A DNA stretch of 42,910 nt, from NCBI GenBank assembly GCA_945888575.1, contig CAMDAM010000004.1, positions 1-42,910 on the forward strand, written 5' to 3'. The notes beneath the pieces are model-generated. The model was given only the letters and a program-made list of their open reading frames with translations, searched no databases and was not told the DNA's origin. A program made the translations under genes and the position numbers. This stretch comes from Asaia bogorensis. Lineage in GTDB: Bacteria; Pseudomonadota; Alphaproteobacteria; Acetobacterales; Acetobacteraceae. This document shows positions 13,602-22,425 of this stretch, one piece after another. Numbering within the stretch: the stretch's first letter is position 1; each line of letters opens with the position of its first letter.

Positions 13602-15899
13602 ATGACGCACTACACGCAGGCCCATTGGGGCACCTACCGGGTGGAACAGGGCAGTGACGGCACGCCCGTGCTGCGCCACTGGGAGAAGGACCCCGATCCC
13701 TGCGATATCGGCCTGCACATGCTGGCACCCGAACTCGACCGGGTTCGGGTGCGCAGGCCCTCGGTGCGTCGTTCCTGGCTGGAGCGCGGGCCCGGCAGCA
13801 CGCCCGAATTGCGCGGGCGCGAGCCTTTCGTGGAGGTGGACTGGAACACCGCACTTGATCTGGTTGCCGGCGAGCTCACGCGGGTGAAGGCGGCGCATGG
13901 CAACGAGGCGATCTTCGGCGGCTCCTACGGCTGGGCCAGCGCCGGGCGCTTTCACCATGCCAACAGCCAGGTGCATCGCTTCCTGAACACGATCGGCGGC
14001 TATGTGCGCCACAACGACAGCTACTCCCTGGGCGCCGGCCGCGTGCTGCTGCCGCATGTGCTGATGCCGATCGACGAAAGCTGGAACCAGCTGACCAGCT
14101 GGGACGTGATGGCGGCACATACCAAGCTGTTCGTGGCCTTCGGCGGCGTGCCGCTGAAGAACGCCCAGATCAGCCAGGGCGGCGTGGGGTTCCACCAGCA
14201 TCGGCCGGGCCTGGCGGCCATGGCGAAGGCCGGCGTTCGCTTCGTCAACATCTCCCCGGTGAACGACAATCTGGAGACCGGCGGAGAGGTGGAGTGGATT
14301 CCGATCCGCCCCAACACCGACACCGCGCTGATGCTGGCGCTGGCCCATCAATGGGTGATCGACGGCACGGTGGACCGGGATTTTCTGGCCCGTTGCTGCT
14401 CCGGCTACGAGAGCTTCGAGCCCTACCTGACGGGTGCTGCAGACGGGCAGGCCAAGACGGCGGAATGGGCGAGCGCGATCACCGGCGTGCCGGCCGCGCG
14501 CATCGTTTCGCTGGCGCGCGAGATGCACGGCACGCGCACCATGATCAACACCGCGTGGTCGCTCCAGCGCGCCTCCCATGGCGAGCAGCCGTTCTGGATG
14601 ACGATCGTGCTGGGCTGCATGCTCGGGCAGGTCGGCCTGCCCGGCGGCGGCTTCGCGCTGGGCTACGGCCCCACCAACCGGATGGGCTCGCCACAGACCC
14701 GCCTGCCCGGCCCTTCGCTGCCACAGGGCACCAACAAGGTGCGGGCCTTCATTCCGGTGGCGCGCATTGCCGACATGCTGCTGAGCCCCGGGGCTGAGTT
14801 CCGCTACAACGGCGGCGTGCATGCCTACCCGGACATCAAGCTGATCTACTGGGCCGGCGGCAATCCGTTCCACCACCACCAGGACCTGCAGCGCCTGGCG
14901 AAGGCGTGGCAGAAGCCCGAGACGATCATCGTCAACGAACCCTTCTGGACCAGCACCGCCAAGTTCGCCGACGTGGTGCTGCCGGTGACCACCACTCTGG
15001 AACGCAACGACATCGGCTTCGGCAGCCATGAGGGCGTGGTGGTTGCGATGCGAAAGGTGGTGCCGCCCGCAGGCGAGGCGCGCGACGACTACGCGATCTT
15101 CACCGGCCTCGCCGAGCGCATGGGCGTGAAGGAGGCCTTCACCGAAGGTCGCGACGAAATGCAGTGGGTGGAGAATCTCTACGAGGTGCTGCGCCGCCGC
15201 GCCGAAGGCATGGGGATTGCCGTGCCGGAGTTCGCCACCTTCTGGGAGGAGGGGCTGATCAACCTGCAGGCCCACGCCAAGCCGATCGTGATGCTGGAAG
15301 CGTATCGGAATGACCCGGCGGGAAACATGCTCAACACCGAGTCCGGGAAGATCGAGATCTTCTCGGAGCGCATCGCCGGCTTCAATCTGCCGGACTGCCC
15401 GGGCCACCCCACCTGGTTCGAGCCGACCGAGTGGCTGGGGGCGGCGGAGGCGACGGAGTGGCCGCTGCACATGCTGTCCGACCAGCCGGCGCGCAAGCTG
15501 CATAGCCAGCTGGATGCCAGCCCGCACAGCGCCGCCGGAAAGGTGGCAGGGCGCGAGCCGATCTATCTCAACCCGCAGGATGCTGCCGCGCGCGGCATCG
15601 CCGATGGCGACGTGGTTGAGGTGTTCAACGCCCGCGGCCGCAGCCTCGCCGGTGCGGTGGTGACCTCGGACATCATGGCGGGGGTGGTGCGGCTGGCCAC
15701 GGGTGCGTGGTACGACCACGACTGGCAGACGGGGATCGAGAAGCACGGCAACCCGAATGCGCTGACGCGCGACATCGGTGCTTCCGGTCTGTCGCAGGGC
15801 TGCACGGCGCAATCCTGCCTGGTGGAAGTGCGCAAGGCCGATGGCCCGCTGCCGCCGGTGACAGCCCATGCGCTGCCGGAGTTCAGCGCGATGCGCTAG
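13602..15899 (+). CDS. Molybdopterin oxidoreductase of the DMSO/TMAO/biotin sulfoxide reductase family
   Basis: A 765-residue bis-MGD molybdoenzyme. GGSYGWASAGR places Tyr109 and Trp111 where DMSO reductase has its active-site Tyr114 and Trp116. NDSYSLGAG places Ser142 exactly 33 residues after the Tyr, matching the Mo-ligating Ser147. Later blocks such as YWAGGNPFHHHQDL and FADVVLPVTTTLERND are typical of BisC/TorA/DmsA-like enzymes. There is no N-terminal Cys motif, so no Fe-S cluster, and no Tat signal, so the enzyme is probably cytosolic like BisC (reduction of S-oxides or N-oxides such as biotin sulfoxide). AAGGAAACC precedes the ATG. No partner cytochrome or Fe-S subunit is encoded nearby. 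Confidence 0.9.
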   Translation: MTHYTQAHWGTYRVEQGSDGTPVLRHWEKDPDPCDIGLHMLAPELDRVRVRRPSVRRSWLERGPGSTPELRGREPFVEVDWNTALDLVAGELTRVKAAHGNEAIFGGSYGWASAGRFHHANSQVHRFLNTIGGYVRHNDSYSLGAGRVLLPHVLMPIDESWNQLTSWDVMAAHTKLFVAFGGVPLKNAQISQGGVGFHQHRPGLAAMAKAGVRFVNISPVNDNLETGGEVEWIPIRPNTDTALMLALAHQWVIDGTVDRDFLARCCSGYESFEPYLTGAADGQAKTAEWASAITGVPAARIVSLAREMHGTRTMINTAWSLQRASHGEQPFWMTIVLGCMLGQVGLPGGGFALGYGPTNRMGSPQTRLPGPSLPQGTNKVRAFIPVARIADMLLSPGAEFRYNGGVHAYPDIKLIYWAGGNPFHHHQDLQRLAKAWQKPETIIVNEPFWTSTAKFADVVLPVTTTLERNDIGFGSHEGVVVAMRKVVPPAGEARDDYAIFTGLAERMGVKEAFTEGRDEMQWVENLYEVLRRRAEGMGIAVPEFATFWEEGLINLQAHAKPIVMLEAYRNDPAGNMLNTESGKIEIFSERIAGFNLPDCPGHPTWFEPTEWLGAAEATEWPLHMLSDQPARKLHSQLDASPHSAAGKVAGREPIYLNPQDAAARGIADGDVVEVFNARGRSLAGAVVTSDIMAGVVRLATGAWYDHDWQTGIEKHGNPNALTRDIGASGLSQGCTAQSCLVEVRKADGPLPPVTAHALPEFSAMR

Positions 15900-15938
15900 C
15901 TTCGCGCCACAGGAAGCACGAAACGGCAAGGCACGACC

Positions 15939-17849
15939 ATGACACCGCAGGTCGAGAGCGTGGGGCTGGGCATCTCCAAAGCCGGCCTGCACGCGATGCT
16001 CGATACCATTCCGGCACGCCTTGCCCTTGTCGATCGGCAGGGGCGGCATTGCTATGTCAATGCCGCCTACTGCGCCTATCTGCGCATGCCGGCATCCGAC
16101 CTTCTTGGCAGGACGATCCGCCAGATCATCGGCGAGGAGATCTACGCCCGAATGCGGCCGGACCCGATCCACAGGCAGCTGTTCGAGCGGTGCCTGGCGG
16201 GCGAGACCACGGTGTGGGAGGGCTGGCTGGGGTATCTCGAAGGGGAGCGATACGTCCATCGCACCTACTACCCCTACCGCGATGCCACCGGCGAAGTTGT
16301 CGGCGTGGTGGGCTACAGCCGCGACCTGACCGAGCTGAAATCGAGCGAGGCGCAGTACGCTGCGATCACGGCCGCGGCGCTGGATTGCATCATTGTCTTC
16401 GACGAGACGGGACAGGTGGTGGAGTTCAATCCGACAGCGGAGCGCAGCCTGGGAATTTCCCGGGCCGCCGCGATCGGGCGCCAAGTTGGCAGCTTCGTCG
16501 ATCTGGTGGCGCTGCGGTCCTTGCGCTTGGTTCCGTGCACGGCACCGCAGGCGACCCCGGATTGGGTGGGGCGGCGCATCGAGACCGACGCGCTCCGCGC
16601 CGATGGCAGCCGTTTTCCGGCCGAGTTGGCGGTGGGCGAGGTGCACCTGCCGTCGCGGCGCCTGTTCACCGCCTATCTGCGCGACCTCACCTCGGTGCGC
16701 CAGGCCGAGGCCGAGATCCAGCGCCAGCGGGAAGCGCTGCATGAGAACGAGAAGATGGCTGCTTTCGGGTCGCTCCTGGCCGGGGTGGCGCATGAGCTGA
16801 ACAATCCACTGTCCATCGTGATGGGCAACGCCATGATGCTGGGGGAGGAGGTGAAGGAACTCGCCCCGGCCCTGATCCCGCGCACCGACCGCATCCAGGC
16901 CGCGGCCGAACGCTGCGGGCGCATCGTGCGCAGCTTCCTGGCCCTGGCGCGCCAGAACCGCAGCCAGGTGAAGCCGATGGCGATCGACACCGCGGTGCAG
17001 ACGGCGCTGGAGCTGCTCGCCTACAGTCTGCGCGGCAGTGGGGTGGTGGTGGATCTCGACCTGCCGGACGACCTGCCGATGGTTCCCTGCGACCATGACC
17101 AGTTCAACCAGGTGCTGTCGAACCTGCTCGTGAATGCGCGCCAGGTGCTGGAGGCACTGCCTCAGCCGCGCCGCATTCGCATCGCGGCAGTGGTGGAGGC
17201 GGCCTATGTCCAACTCTCTGTCGCAGACAATGGGCCAGGCGTGCCGGAGGCATTGCGCGAGCAGATATTCGATCCGTTCTTCACCACGAAGCCGGCTGGG
17301 ATCGGCATGGGGATCGGGCTCGCGGTCTCTCGCAGCATCGTGGAGGTGCATGGCGGCACACTGACGCTGCAGGAGGCGGAAAGTGGCGGGGCCTGCTTCG
17401 TCATCCGCCTGCCACGGCATGCTTCCAGCGAGGCCGTTGCCGAAGTGGCCACCACCGGTCCTTTGGTCGGCCGGCGCCAGCCGGCCCTGGTGCTGGATGA
17501 CGAAGCCGAAATTGCGGTTCTGCTGGCCGACATGCTGGCGCGCGAAGGCTACGATTCCGATGTGGTGGACAGCGGCGAGGCCGCTTTGCAGCTTCTGGCC
17601 AGCGGCGACTACGCGCTGATCCTGTGCGACCTGCGCATGCCGGGGATCGATGGCCCGGCGGTGTTCGAATGGATCTCGCAGCACCGCCCACATCTTTGCC
17701 AGCGCGTAGGCTTCGTGACCGGCGATACGCTGGGATCTGCGGCCGAATCGTTCCTCGCGCGGGCAGGACGACCGGTGCTGGAGAAGCCGTTCATGCCCTC
17801 TTCCGTGCGCCAGTTGCTGGCGGAGATCCGCGCCGCCCTGCCGCGCTAA
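15939..17849 (+). CDS. Soluble hybrid sensor histidine kinase (PAS-PAS-HisKA-HATPase-REC)
   Basis: A 636-residue protein without transmembrane segments. PAS domain 1 spans about 15-130 (DTIPARLALVDRQGRHCYVN, ending GYSRDLTELK) and PAS domain 2 about 137-255 (ending AYLRDLTSVRQ). The H box is GVAHELNNPLS with His285, the N box contains Asn399, and ATP-binding motifs are ADNGPGVP at 429-436 and GIGMGIGLAVS. A C-terminal receiver domain (about 515-632) has Asp564 in LCDLRMPG and Lys616 in LEKPF. It senses a cytosolic signal and passes phosphate to its own receiver. No separate response regulator is encoded nearby. It precedes the first importer operon by 100 bases and may control it, but this is inference. 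Confidence 0.92.
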   Translation: MTPQVESVGLGISKAGLHAMLDTIPARLALVDRQGRHCYVNAAYCAYLRMPASDLLGRTIRQIIGEEIYARMRPDPIHRQLFERCLAGETTVWEGWLGYLEGERYVHRTYYPYRDATGEVVGVVGYSRDLTELKSSEAQYAAITAAALDCIIVFDETGQVVEFNPTAERSLGISRAAAIGRQVGSFVDLVALRSLRLVPCTAPQATPDWVGRRIETDALRADGSRFPAELAVGEVHLPSRRLFTAYLRDLTSVRQAEAEIQRQREALHENEKMAAFGSLLAGVAHELNNPLSIVMGNAMMLGEEVKELAPALIPRTDRIQAAAERCGRIVRSFLALARQNRSQVKPMAIDTAVQTALELLAYSLRGSGVVVDLDLPDDLPMVPCDHDQFNQVLSNLLVNARQVLEALPQPRRIRIAAVVEAAYVQLSVADNGPGVPEALREQIFDPFFTTKPAGIGMGIGLAVSRSIVEVHGGTLTLQEAESGGACFVIRLPRHASSEAVAEVATTGPLVGRRQPALVLDDEAEIAVLLADMLAREGYDSDVVDSGEAALQLLASGDYALILCDLRMPGIDGPAVFEWISQHRPHLCQRVGFVTGDTLGSAAESFLARAGRPVLEKPFMPSSVRQLLAEIRAALPR

Positions 17850-17854
17850 TCTTG

Positions 17855-17912
17855 CTGGAATGGAAACGAATATCCGGCTTGCGCCCCATGCAAGGCTGGT
17901 GTCTCATTCCAG
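17855..17912 (+). promoter_or_regulatory. Nested inverted repeats upstream of importer locus 1
   Basis: CTGGAATG (17855-17862) pairs perfectly with CATTCCAG (17905-17912). Inside lies a second stem, CTTGC (17878-17882) with GCAAG (17890-17894). The structure sits between the kinase stop and the binding-protein start. It could be a terminator, a leader structure or paired operator half-sites; no T tract follows. Confidence 0.35.
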
Positions 17913-17949
17913 TCACAAGATCGAACGGTCCTACGCAGGAGACCCGACC

Positions 17950-19554
17950 ATGTTCAAGCTCACACGCCGGCAGGCGCTTGCGGCCTTTTCCGCCATGGCG
18001 CCTGTTGCCGCCTGGAGCCCCAAGGTGGAAGCCGCGACGCCGCGCGACGCGCTGGTGATTGCCAAGGCGATCGACGACATCATCACGCTCGACCCCGGCG
18101 AGTGCTACGAGCTGACCGGGATCGAGATCTGCACCAATCTCTATGACCGCATCCTGCGTTACGAGGCCGATGACCTGTCCAAGATGGTGGGCGGCGTCGC
18201 GGAATCCTGGGAGGTGGGTGCCGACGGCAAGACCTACACGTTCAAGATCCGGGCGGGCCAGAAGTTCATGTCCGGCAATGCGGTGACGGCCGAAGACTGC
18301 GCCTGGTCGCTTCAGCGCGTTGTAATCATGAACAAGACCTCTGGGTTCCTGCTGACGCAGTTCGGCTGGAACAAGGACAATGTGAAGGAGCTCGTGAAGG
18401 CCACGAGCCCGGATACGCTGGTGATCAACGTGCCGGCCGCGTTTGCGCCGACGCTGGTGCTGAACATGATGACCTCCATCGTTGCATCGGTGGTGGACAA
18501 GAAGACGGCGCTGGCCAACGAGAAGGACGGCGACCTGGCCAACGCGTGGCTCAAGACCAACTCCGCCTCCTCCGGCGCCTACAAGCTGGTGGCCTGGCGC
18601 CCGAACGAGGGCGTCACGCTTGAGGCAAACCCCGCGTTCCGCCTGGGTGCCCCCAAGCTGCGCCGCGTGATCATGCGCCACGTGCCGGAGCCCGGCTCCC
18701 AGCGCCTGCAGCTGGAGCGCGGCGACATCGACGTGGCGCGCGGCCTGACCCCGGACCAGCTGACCCCGCTGGGGTCCAACAAGGACATCCGGGTCGAGAG
18801 CTTCGCGGGCGCCAATAACTTCTATGCCATCATGAACCTGAAGCACGGGCCGTTTGCCGATGTGCGCGTGCGCCGTGCGGTGAAGATGCTGGTTGACTAC
18901 CAGGCGATGGCCAGCACCTTCCTCAAGGATCGCTTCTTCGTCCACCAGACGTTCCTGCCGATCGGGTATTTCGGCGCGACGCCGTACAACCCCTTCAAGC
19001 TCGACGTGGAGGGCGCCAAGAAGCTGCTGGCCGAGGCCGGCTACCCCAACGGGTTCGAGGTGCGGCTTTCGGCCAACACCAACAACCCATTCCCGCAGAT
19101 CGCCCAGGCGATGCAGCAGACCATGGCGCTGGGCGGCATCAAGGTGACGATCGCCTCCGGCGATGCGCGCCAGGTGATCGGCGAGATCCGTGGGCGGACC
19201 TTCCAGATGGCCGTGATTTCCTGGGCGCCGGACTATTTCGACCCGCACACCAACGCCGACTTCTTCGTGCAGGGCGAGGACATTGGCGACCCGCCGAAGG
19301 CGCGCACGGGTCCCTGGCGCGCCAGCTGGCTGATCCCGGAGCTGACGGCCGAAATGCGCCGCGCCGCGCAGGAGCTGGACGGCAAGAAGCGCGAGCAGAT
19401 GTACATCGCACTGCAGAAGAAAGTTACCGACGAAGGGCCGTACGTTTGGATGTTCCAGAACAACTGGGTCATCGCGATGCGCTCGAACCTGCAGGGTTAT
19501 CCCAAGGGGTTGTTCGAGGATCAGTTCTTCTATCGGACGATCTCCAAGACCTGA
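17950..19554 (+). CDS. Locus 1 peptide-type ABC importer binding protein (SBP family 5)
   Basis: A 534-residue periplasmic solute-binding protein of the DppA/OppA type. The N-terminus TRRQALAAFSAMAP followed by KVEAATPRD looks like a Tat signal with cleavage near VEA. Family landmarks include VAESWEVGADGKTYTFKIR, SGAYKLVAWRPNEGV, DVRVRRAVKMLVDY and AKKLLAEAGYPNGFEV. The ATG at 17950 has AGGAGA upstream; an earlier in-frame ATG at 17860 has no ribosome site. It is a distant homologue of the binding protein at 41492 (shared ATPRDALV and QRL.LE.GDIDVAR). The ligand is not predictable beyond peptides, opines or similar oligomers. It heads a five-gene operon. Confidence 0.93.
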   Translation: MFKLTRRQALAAFSAMAPVAAWSPKVEAATPRDALVIAKAIDDIITLDPGECYELTGIEICTNLYDRILRYEADDLSKMVGGVAESWEVGADGKTYTFKIRAGQKFMSGNAVTAEDCAWSLQRVVIMNKTSGFLLTQFGWNKDNVKELVKATSPDTLVINVPAAFAPTLVLNMMTSIVASVVDKKTALANEKDGDLANAWLKTNSASSGAYKLVAWRPNEGVTLEANPAFRLGAPKLRRVIMRHVPEPGSQRLQLERGDIDVARGLTPDQLTPLGSNKDIRVESFAGANNFYAIMNLKHGPFADVRVRRAVKMLVDYQAMASTFLKDRFFVHQTFLPIGYFGATPYNPFKLDVEGAKKLLAEAGYPNGFEVRLSANTNNPFPQIAQAMQQTMALGGIKVTIASGDARQVIGEIRGRTFQMAVISWAPDYFDPHTNADFFVQGEDIGDPPKARTGPWRASWLIPELTAEMRRAAQELDGKKREQMYIALQKKVTDEGPYVWMFQNNWVIAMRSNLQGYPKGLFEDQFFYRTISKT

Positions 19555-19566
19555 GCGAACGAGCAC

Positions 19567-20640
19567 GTGTCCTCCGCATCCGGGGCAGGGCACGCGGAGG
19601 GGGGAGTGGCGCGGCACCTTGCCGCGTTGCTTCGTCGTCTGGGTGCGTTGGTGTTCTCCATTGCCCTCACCTTCCTCGGCTTGACCTGCGTTACTTTTGC
19701 GATCGGCCGGTTCATGCCGATCGATCCGGTGATCGCCATCGTCGGAGACAAGGCCAGCCAGGAGACCTATGACCGGGTCTACCGTGAGCTTGGGCTCGAT
19801 CAGCCCGTCCTGGTCCAGTATGGGACGTATCTTGCCAAGATCGGCCGTGGTGAGTTCGGCAACTCGGTGATGACGGCACGGCCGGTTCTGGAGGACCTCG
19901 TACGCGTCTTCCCCGCAACGATCGAGATGGCGTTCCTCTCCCTGGTGATTGGGGTGCTGCTGGGGATCCCATTCGGAGTGATCGCGGCCACGAACCGCGG
20001 CCGATGGCCGGATCAGATTGTTCGGTTCATGTCTCTTGTCGGTTACTCGATGCCGGTTTTCTGGCTTGGTCTCGTGGGCCTGCTGCTGTTCTACGCCAAG
20101 CTTGGCTGGGTGGAGGGGCCCGGCAGACTGGATGTGGCGTATGACGACATGGTGGCGCCGGTCACCGGCATGCTGACCATCGATGCGCTGCTCGCGGGCG
20201 AGCATGAGGTATTTGCCAATGCCCTGGGCCATCTCGTGCTTCCGGCTTCTATCCTGGGCTTCTTGTCGCTGGCCTACATTGCCCGCATGACGCGCAGCTT
20301 CATGCTCGCCCAACTCGAACAGGAGTACATTCTTGCTGCCCTGGCCAAGGGGCTCTCGCCGTGGCGGATCATCTGGGTTCATGCCCTGGGCAATGTCTGG
20401 GTTCAGTTGGTCACGGTGATAGCGCTCACCTTCGGCAGCCTGCTGGAGGGCGCGGTGCTGACCGAGACCGTCTTCGCGTGGCCGGGCTTGGGCCTTTACA
20501 TGAAGAACTCGCTGTTCGCGGCCGATCTCAACGCGGTGCTGGGTGGAACGCTGCTGATCGGTGCGATCTACATCGTGCTGAACATGCTGTCTGACCTCGT
20601 CTATGCGATGGTCGATCCGCGCGCGCGGGAGCCGAACTGA
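19567..20640 (+). CDS. Locus 1 ABC permease (DppB type)
   Basis: A 357-residue inner-membrane permease with about six transmembrane helices and the DppB-type large periplasmic loop (LGLDQPVLVQYGTYLAKIGRGEFG). The cytoplasmic coupling helix (EAA loop) is YILAALAKGLSPWRIIWVHALGN at about 255-277. The best start is GTG at 19567, 12 bases after the binding-protein stop; the first ATG lies inside the first membrane helix region. The TGA at 20638-20640 overlaps the next ATG by one base. It pairs with the following permease to form the channel. Confidence 0.92.
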   Translation: MSSASGAGHAEGGVARHLAALLRRLGALVFSIALTFLGLTCVTFAIGRFMPIDPVIAIVGDKASQETYDRVYRELGLDQPVLVQYGTYLAKIGRGEFGNSVMTARPVLEDLVRVFPATIEMAFLSLVIGVLLGIPFGVIAATNRGRWPDQIVRFMSLVGYSMPVFWLGLVGLLLFYAKLGWVEGPGRLDVAYDDMVAPVTGMLTIDALLAGEHEVFANALGHLVLPASILGFLSLAYIARMTRSFMLAQLEQEYILAALAKGLSPWRIIWVHALGNVWVQLVTVIALTFGSLLEGAVLTETVFAWPGLGLYMKNSLFAADLNAVLGGTLLIGAIYIVLNMLSDLVYAMVDPRAREPN

Positions 20641-21533
20641 TGCAGATGCGCGCCTGGTTGCTCGACCCCGCCCCCGCCAGCCGCCGCCAGGCACAGCTTG
20701 GTGGCTGGTTTCGCGCCTGGCTGGCCTTTCGCCGCAACACGCTGGGGATGATCGGGCTGTGCATTGTGGTGTTGCTGATCGGCGTTGCGGCCTTCGCGCC
20801 ATTGATCGCCGATCCTGCCAGCGCATTGACTCAGGTGTTGCAGAACCGGCTGCAGCCTTCCTCCTGGGCACATCCATTCGGGACCGACGAGCTGGGCCGC
20901 GATATCCTGGCGCGGGTGGTGTTTGGTGCGCGCATCACGCTTACCATCGTGGTGTTGGTGAGCCTGATCGTGGTTCCCATAGGCCTCGCAATCGGCTTGC
21001 CGGCCGGCTACTTCGGCGGCTGGATCGACGCGGCGCTGATGCGCTTCACCGATATCTTCCTCGCCTTTCCGCGGCTTGTGCTGGCATTGGCCTTCGCCGC
21101 GGCGCTTGGTCCGGGCATCGAGAATGCCGTGATCGCCATCGCGCTCACCGCCTGGCCCCCCTATGCCCGCCTGGCCCGCGCCGAGACGCTGACGCGCCGG
21201 CGCAGCGAGTTCATCCAGGCGGCCGAGTTGCAGGGGGCTTCCCATCTGCGGATCATCGCGACCCAGATCGTGCCGCTGTGCCTTCCTTCGGTGATCATTC
21301 GCCTGACGCTGGACATGGCCGGCATCATCCTGACTGCCGCCGGTCTGGGCTTCCTCGGGCTTGGCGCACAGCCGCCTTCGCCGGAATGGGGCGCGATGGT
21401 TTCCACAGGTCGCGAGGTGTTGCTGGACCAGTGGTGGGTGGCCACGATCCCGGGGCTGGCGATCTTTGTTACCAGCCTTGGCTTCAACCTGCTTGGCGAC
21501 GGGTTGCGCGACGTGTCCTCCGGGCGCGGCTGA
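20640..21533 (+). CDS. Locus 1 ABC permease (DppC type)
   Basis: A 297-residue permease of the DppC/OppC type. The N-terminal helix (LGMIGLCIVVLLIGVAAFAPLI) is followed by HPFGTDELGRDILARVVFGAR, the family hallmark. The coupling helix is FIQAAELQGASHLRIIATQIVP. The C-terminus contains GLGFLGLGAQPPSPEWGAM, also typical. It starts with a one-base overlap (TGATG) with the DppB-type gene, so translation is coupled, and ends 4 bases before the first ATPase gene. Confidence 0.93.
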   Translation: MQMRAWLLDPAPASRRQAQLGGWFRAWLAFRRNTLGMIGLCIVVLLIGVAAFAPLIADPASALTQVLQNRLQPSSWAHPFGTDELGRDILARVVFGARITLTIVVLVSLIVVPIGLAIGLPAGYFGGWIDAALMRFTDIFLAFPRLVLALAFAAALGPGIENAVIAIALTAWPPYARLARAETLTRRRSEFIQAAELQGASHLRIIATQIVPLCLPSVIIRLTLDMAGIILTAAGLGFLGLGAQPPSPEWGAMVSTGREVLLDQWWVATIPGLAIFVTSLGFNLLGDGLRDVSSGRG

Positions 21534-21537
21534 GGGC

Positions 21538-22425
21538 ATGGGCATGGATTCTCCCCTGCTGCGTGTCCGCAATCTCTCCGTGACCTATCCCGGGGATGAC
21601 GGCGACTTCCGGGCGGTGCGGAACGTGAGCTTCACGGTGGGCCGCGAGCGGCTGGGTATTGTGGGGGAATCCGGTTCCGGCAAATCGACCACGGGACGGG
21701 CGATCATGGGCCTCGCGCGCCCACCCGCCCGGGTGCAGGCCGATGAGTTGTTGCTGGGCGAGATCGACTTGCGCCAGCAAAGCGAGCGCCAGCTGCGCCG
21801 GCTGCGCGGCAAGCGCATGGCCATGGTGCTGCAGGACCCGAAATACTCGCTGGACCCGGTGATGCGGGTGGGCGACCAGATAGCCGAGACGCACCGCACC
21901 CATCTTGGCAGTAGCAGGGCCGAAGCACGCGCGGCTGCGCTGGAGATGCTGGATGCGGTGCATATCCGTGACCCCGAGCGGGTCTATGGCATGTATCCGC
22001 ACCAGGTTTCCGGCGGTATGGGGCAGCGCATCATGATCGCGGCCATGCTGATTGCCGGGCCCGAGCTGCTGATCGCGGATGAGCCCACCAGCGCGCTGGA
22101 CGTGACGGTGCAGACCCAGGTGCTCTCCATCATGGATGAGCTGGTGCGCCAACGAGGCATGGGCCTGATCCTGATCAGCCACAACCTGCATCTGGTCTCG
22201 TCGTTCTGCGACCGCGTACTGGTGATGTATGCGGGCCAAATCGTGGAGATCTGCGACGCGGGTAGCCTGGCGGATGCACAGCACCCCTACACGAGGGGCC
22301 TGCTCGCCGCCCTGCCCGAGCTGGGCCGCAAGCGTGGGGAGTTGCCGCAGCTGCAGCGTGACCCGGCCTGGATGGACGACATCGCCGCCCCCCTGGAGAC
22401 GCGAAGCAGGAAGGTGGGCGCGTGA
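21538..22425 (+). CDS. Locus 1 ABC ATPase (DppD-like, short C-terminus)
   Basis: A 295-residue ATPase. Walker A is GESGSGKST, the Q loop is VLQDPKYSLDP, the signature is QVSGGMGQR, Walker B is LLIADEPTSALD, and the H loop is ISHNLHLV with His present. All motifs needed for hydrolysis are intact. The C-terminus keeps the start of the oligopeptide domain (DAQHPYTRGLLAALPEL) but lacks the Cys-rich segment (GC.F.PRC...C) seen in loci 2 and 3. Two starts are possible: ATG 21538 sits one base after GAGGG, while ATG 21544 has a better 7-base spacing. It ends with a 4-base overlap with the next gene. Confidence 0.92.
   Translation: MGMDSPLLRVRNLSVTYPGDDGDFRAVRNVSFTVGRERLGIVGESGSGKSTTGRAIMGLARPPARVQADELLLGEIDLRQQSERQLRRLRGKRMAMVLQDPKYSLDPVMRVGDQIAETHRTHLGSSRAEARAAALEMLDAVHIRDPERVYGMYPHQVSGGMGQRIMIAAMLIAGPELLIADEPTSALDVTVQTQVLSIMDELVRQRGMGLILISHNLHLVSSFCDRVLVMYAGQIVEICDAGSLADAQHPYTRGLLAALPELGRKRGELPQLQRDPAWMDDIAAPLETRSRKVGA

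Noticed and set aside
12675-17693. A 1672-codon open frame on the minus strand
   Set aside because: It lies antisense to well-supported crotonase, molybdoenzyme and kinase genes. Its composition (very high His, Arg, Gln, Ala, Gly) is typical of the antisense frame of GC-rich genes, and no domain is recognisable.
17791-20877. A 1028-codon open frame on the minus strand
   Set aside because: Antisense to the locus 1 binding protein and permease, with the same His/Arg/Gln-rich shadow composition and no family motifs.
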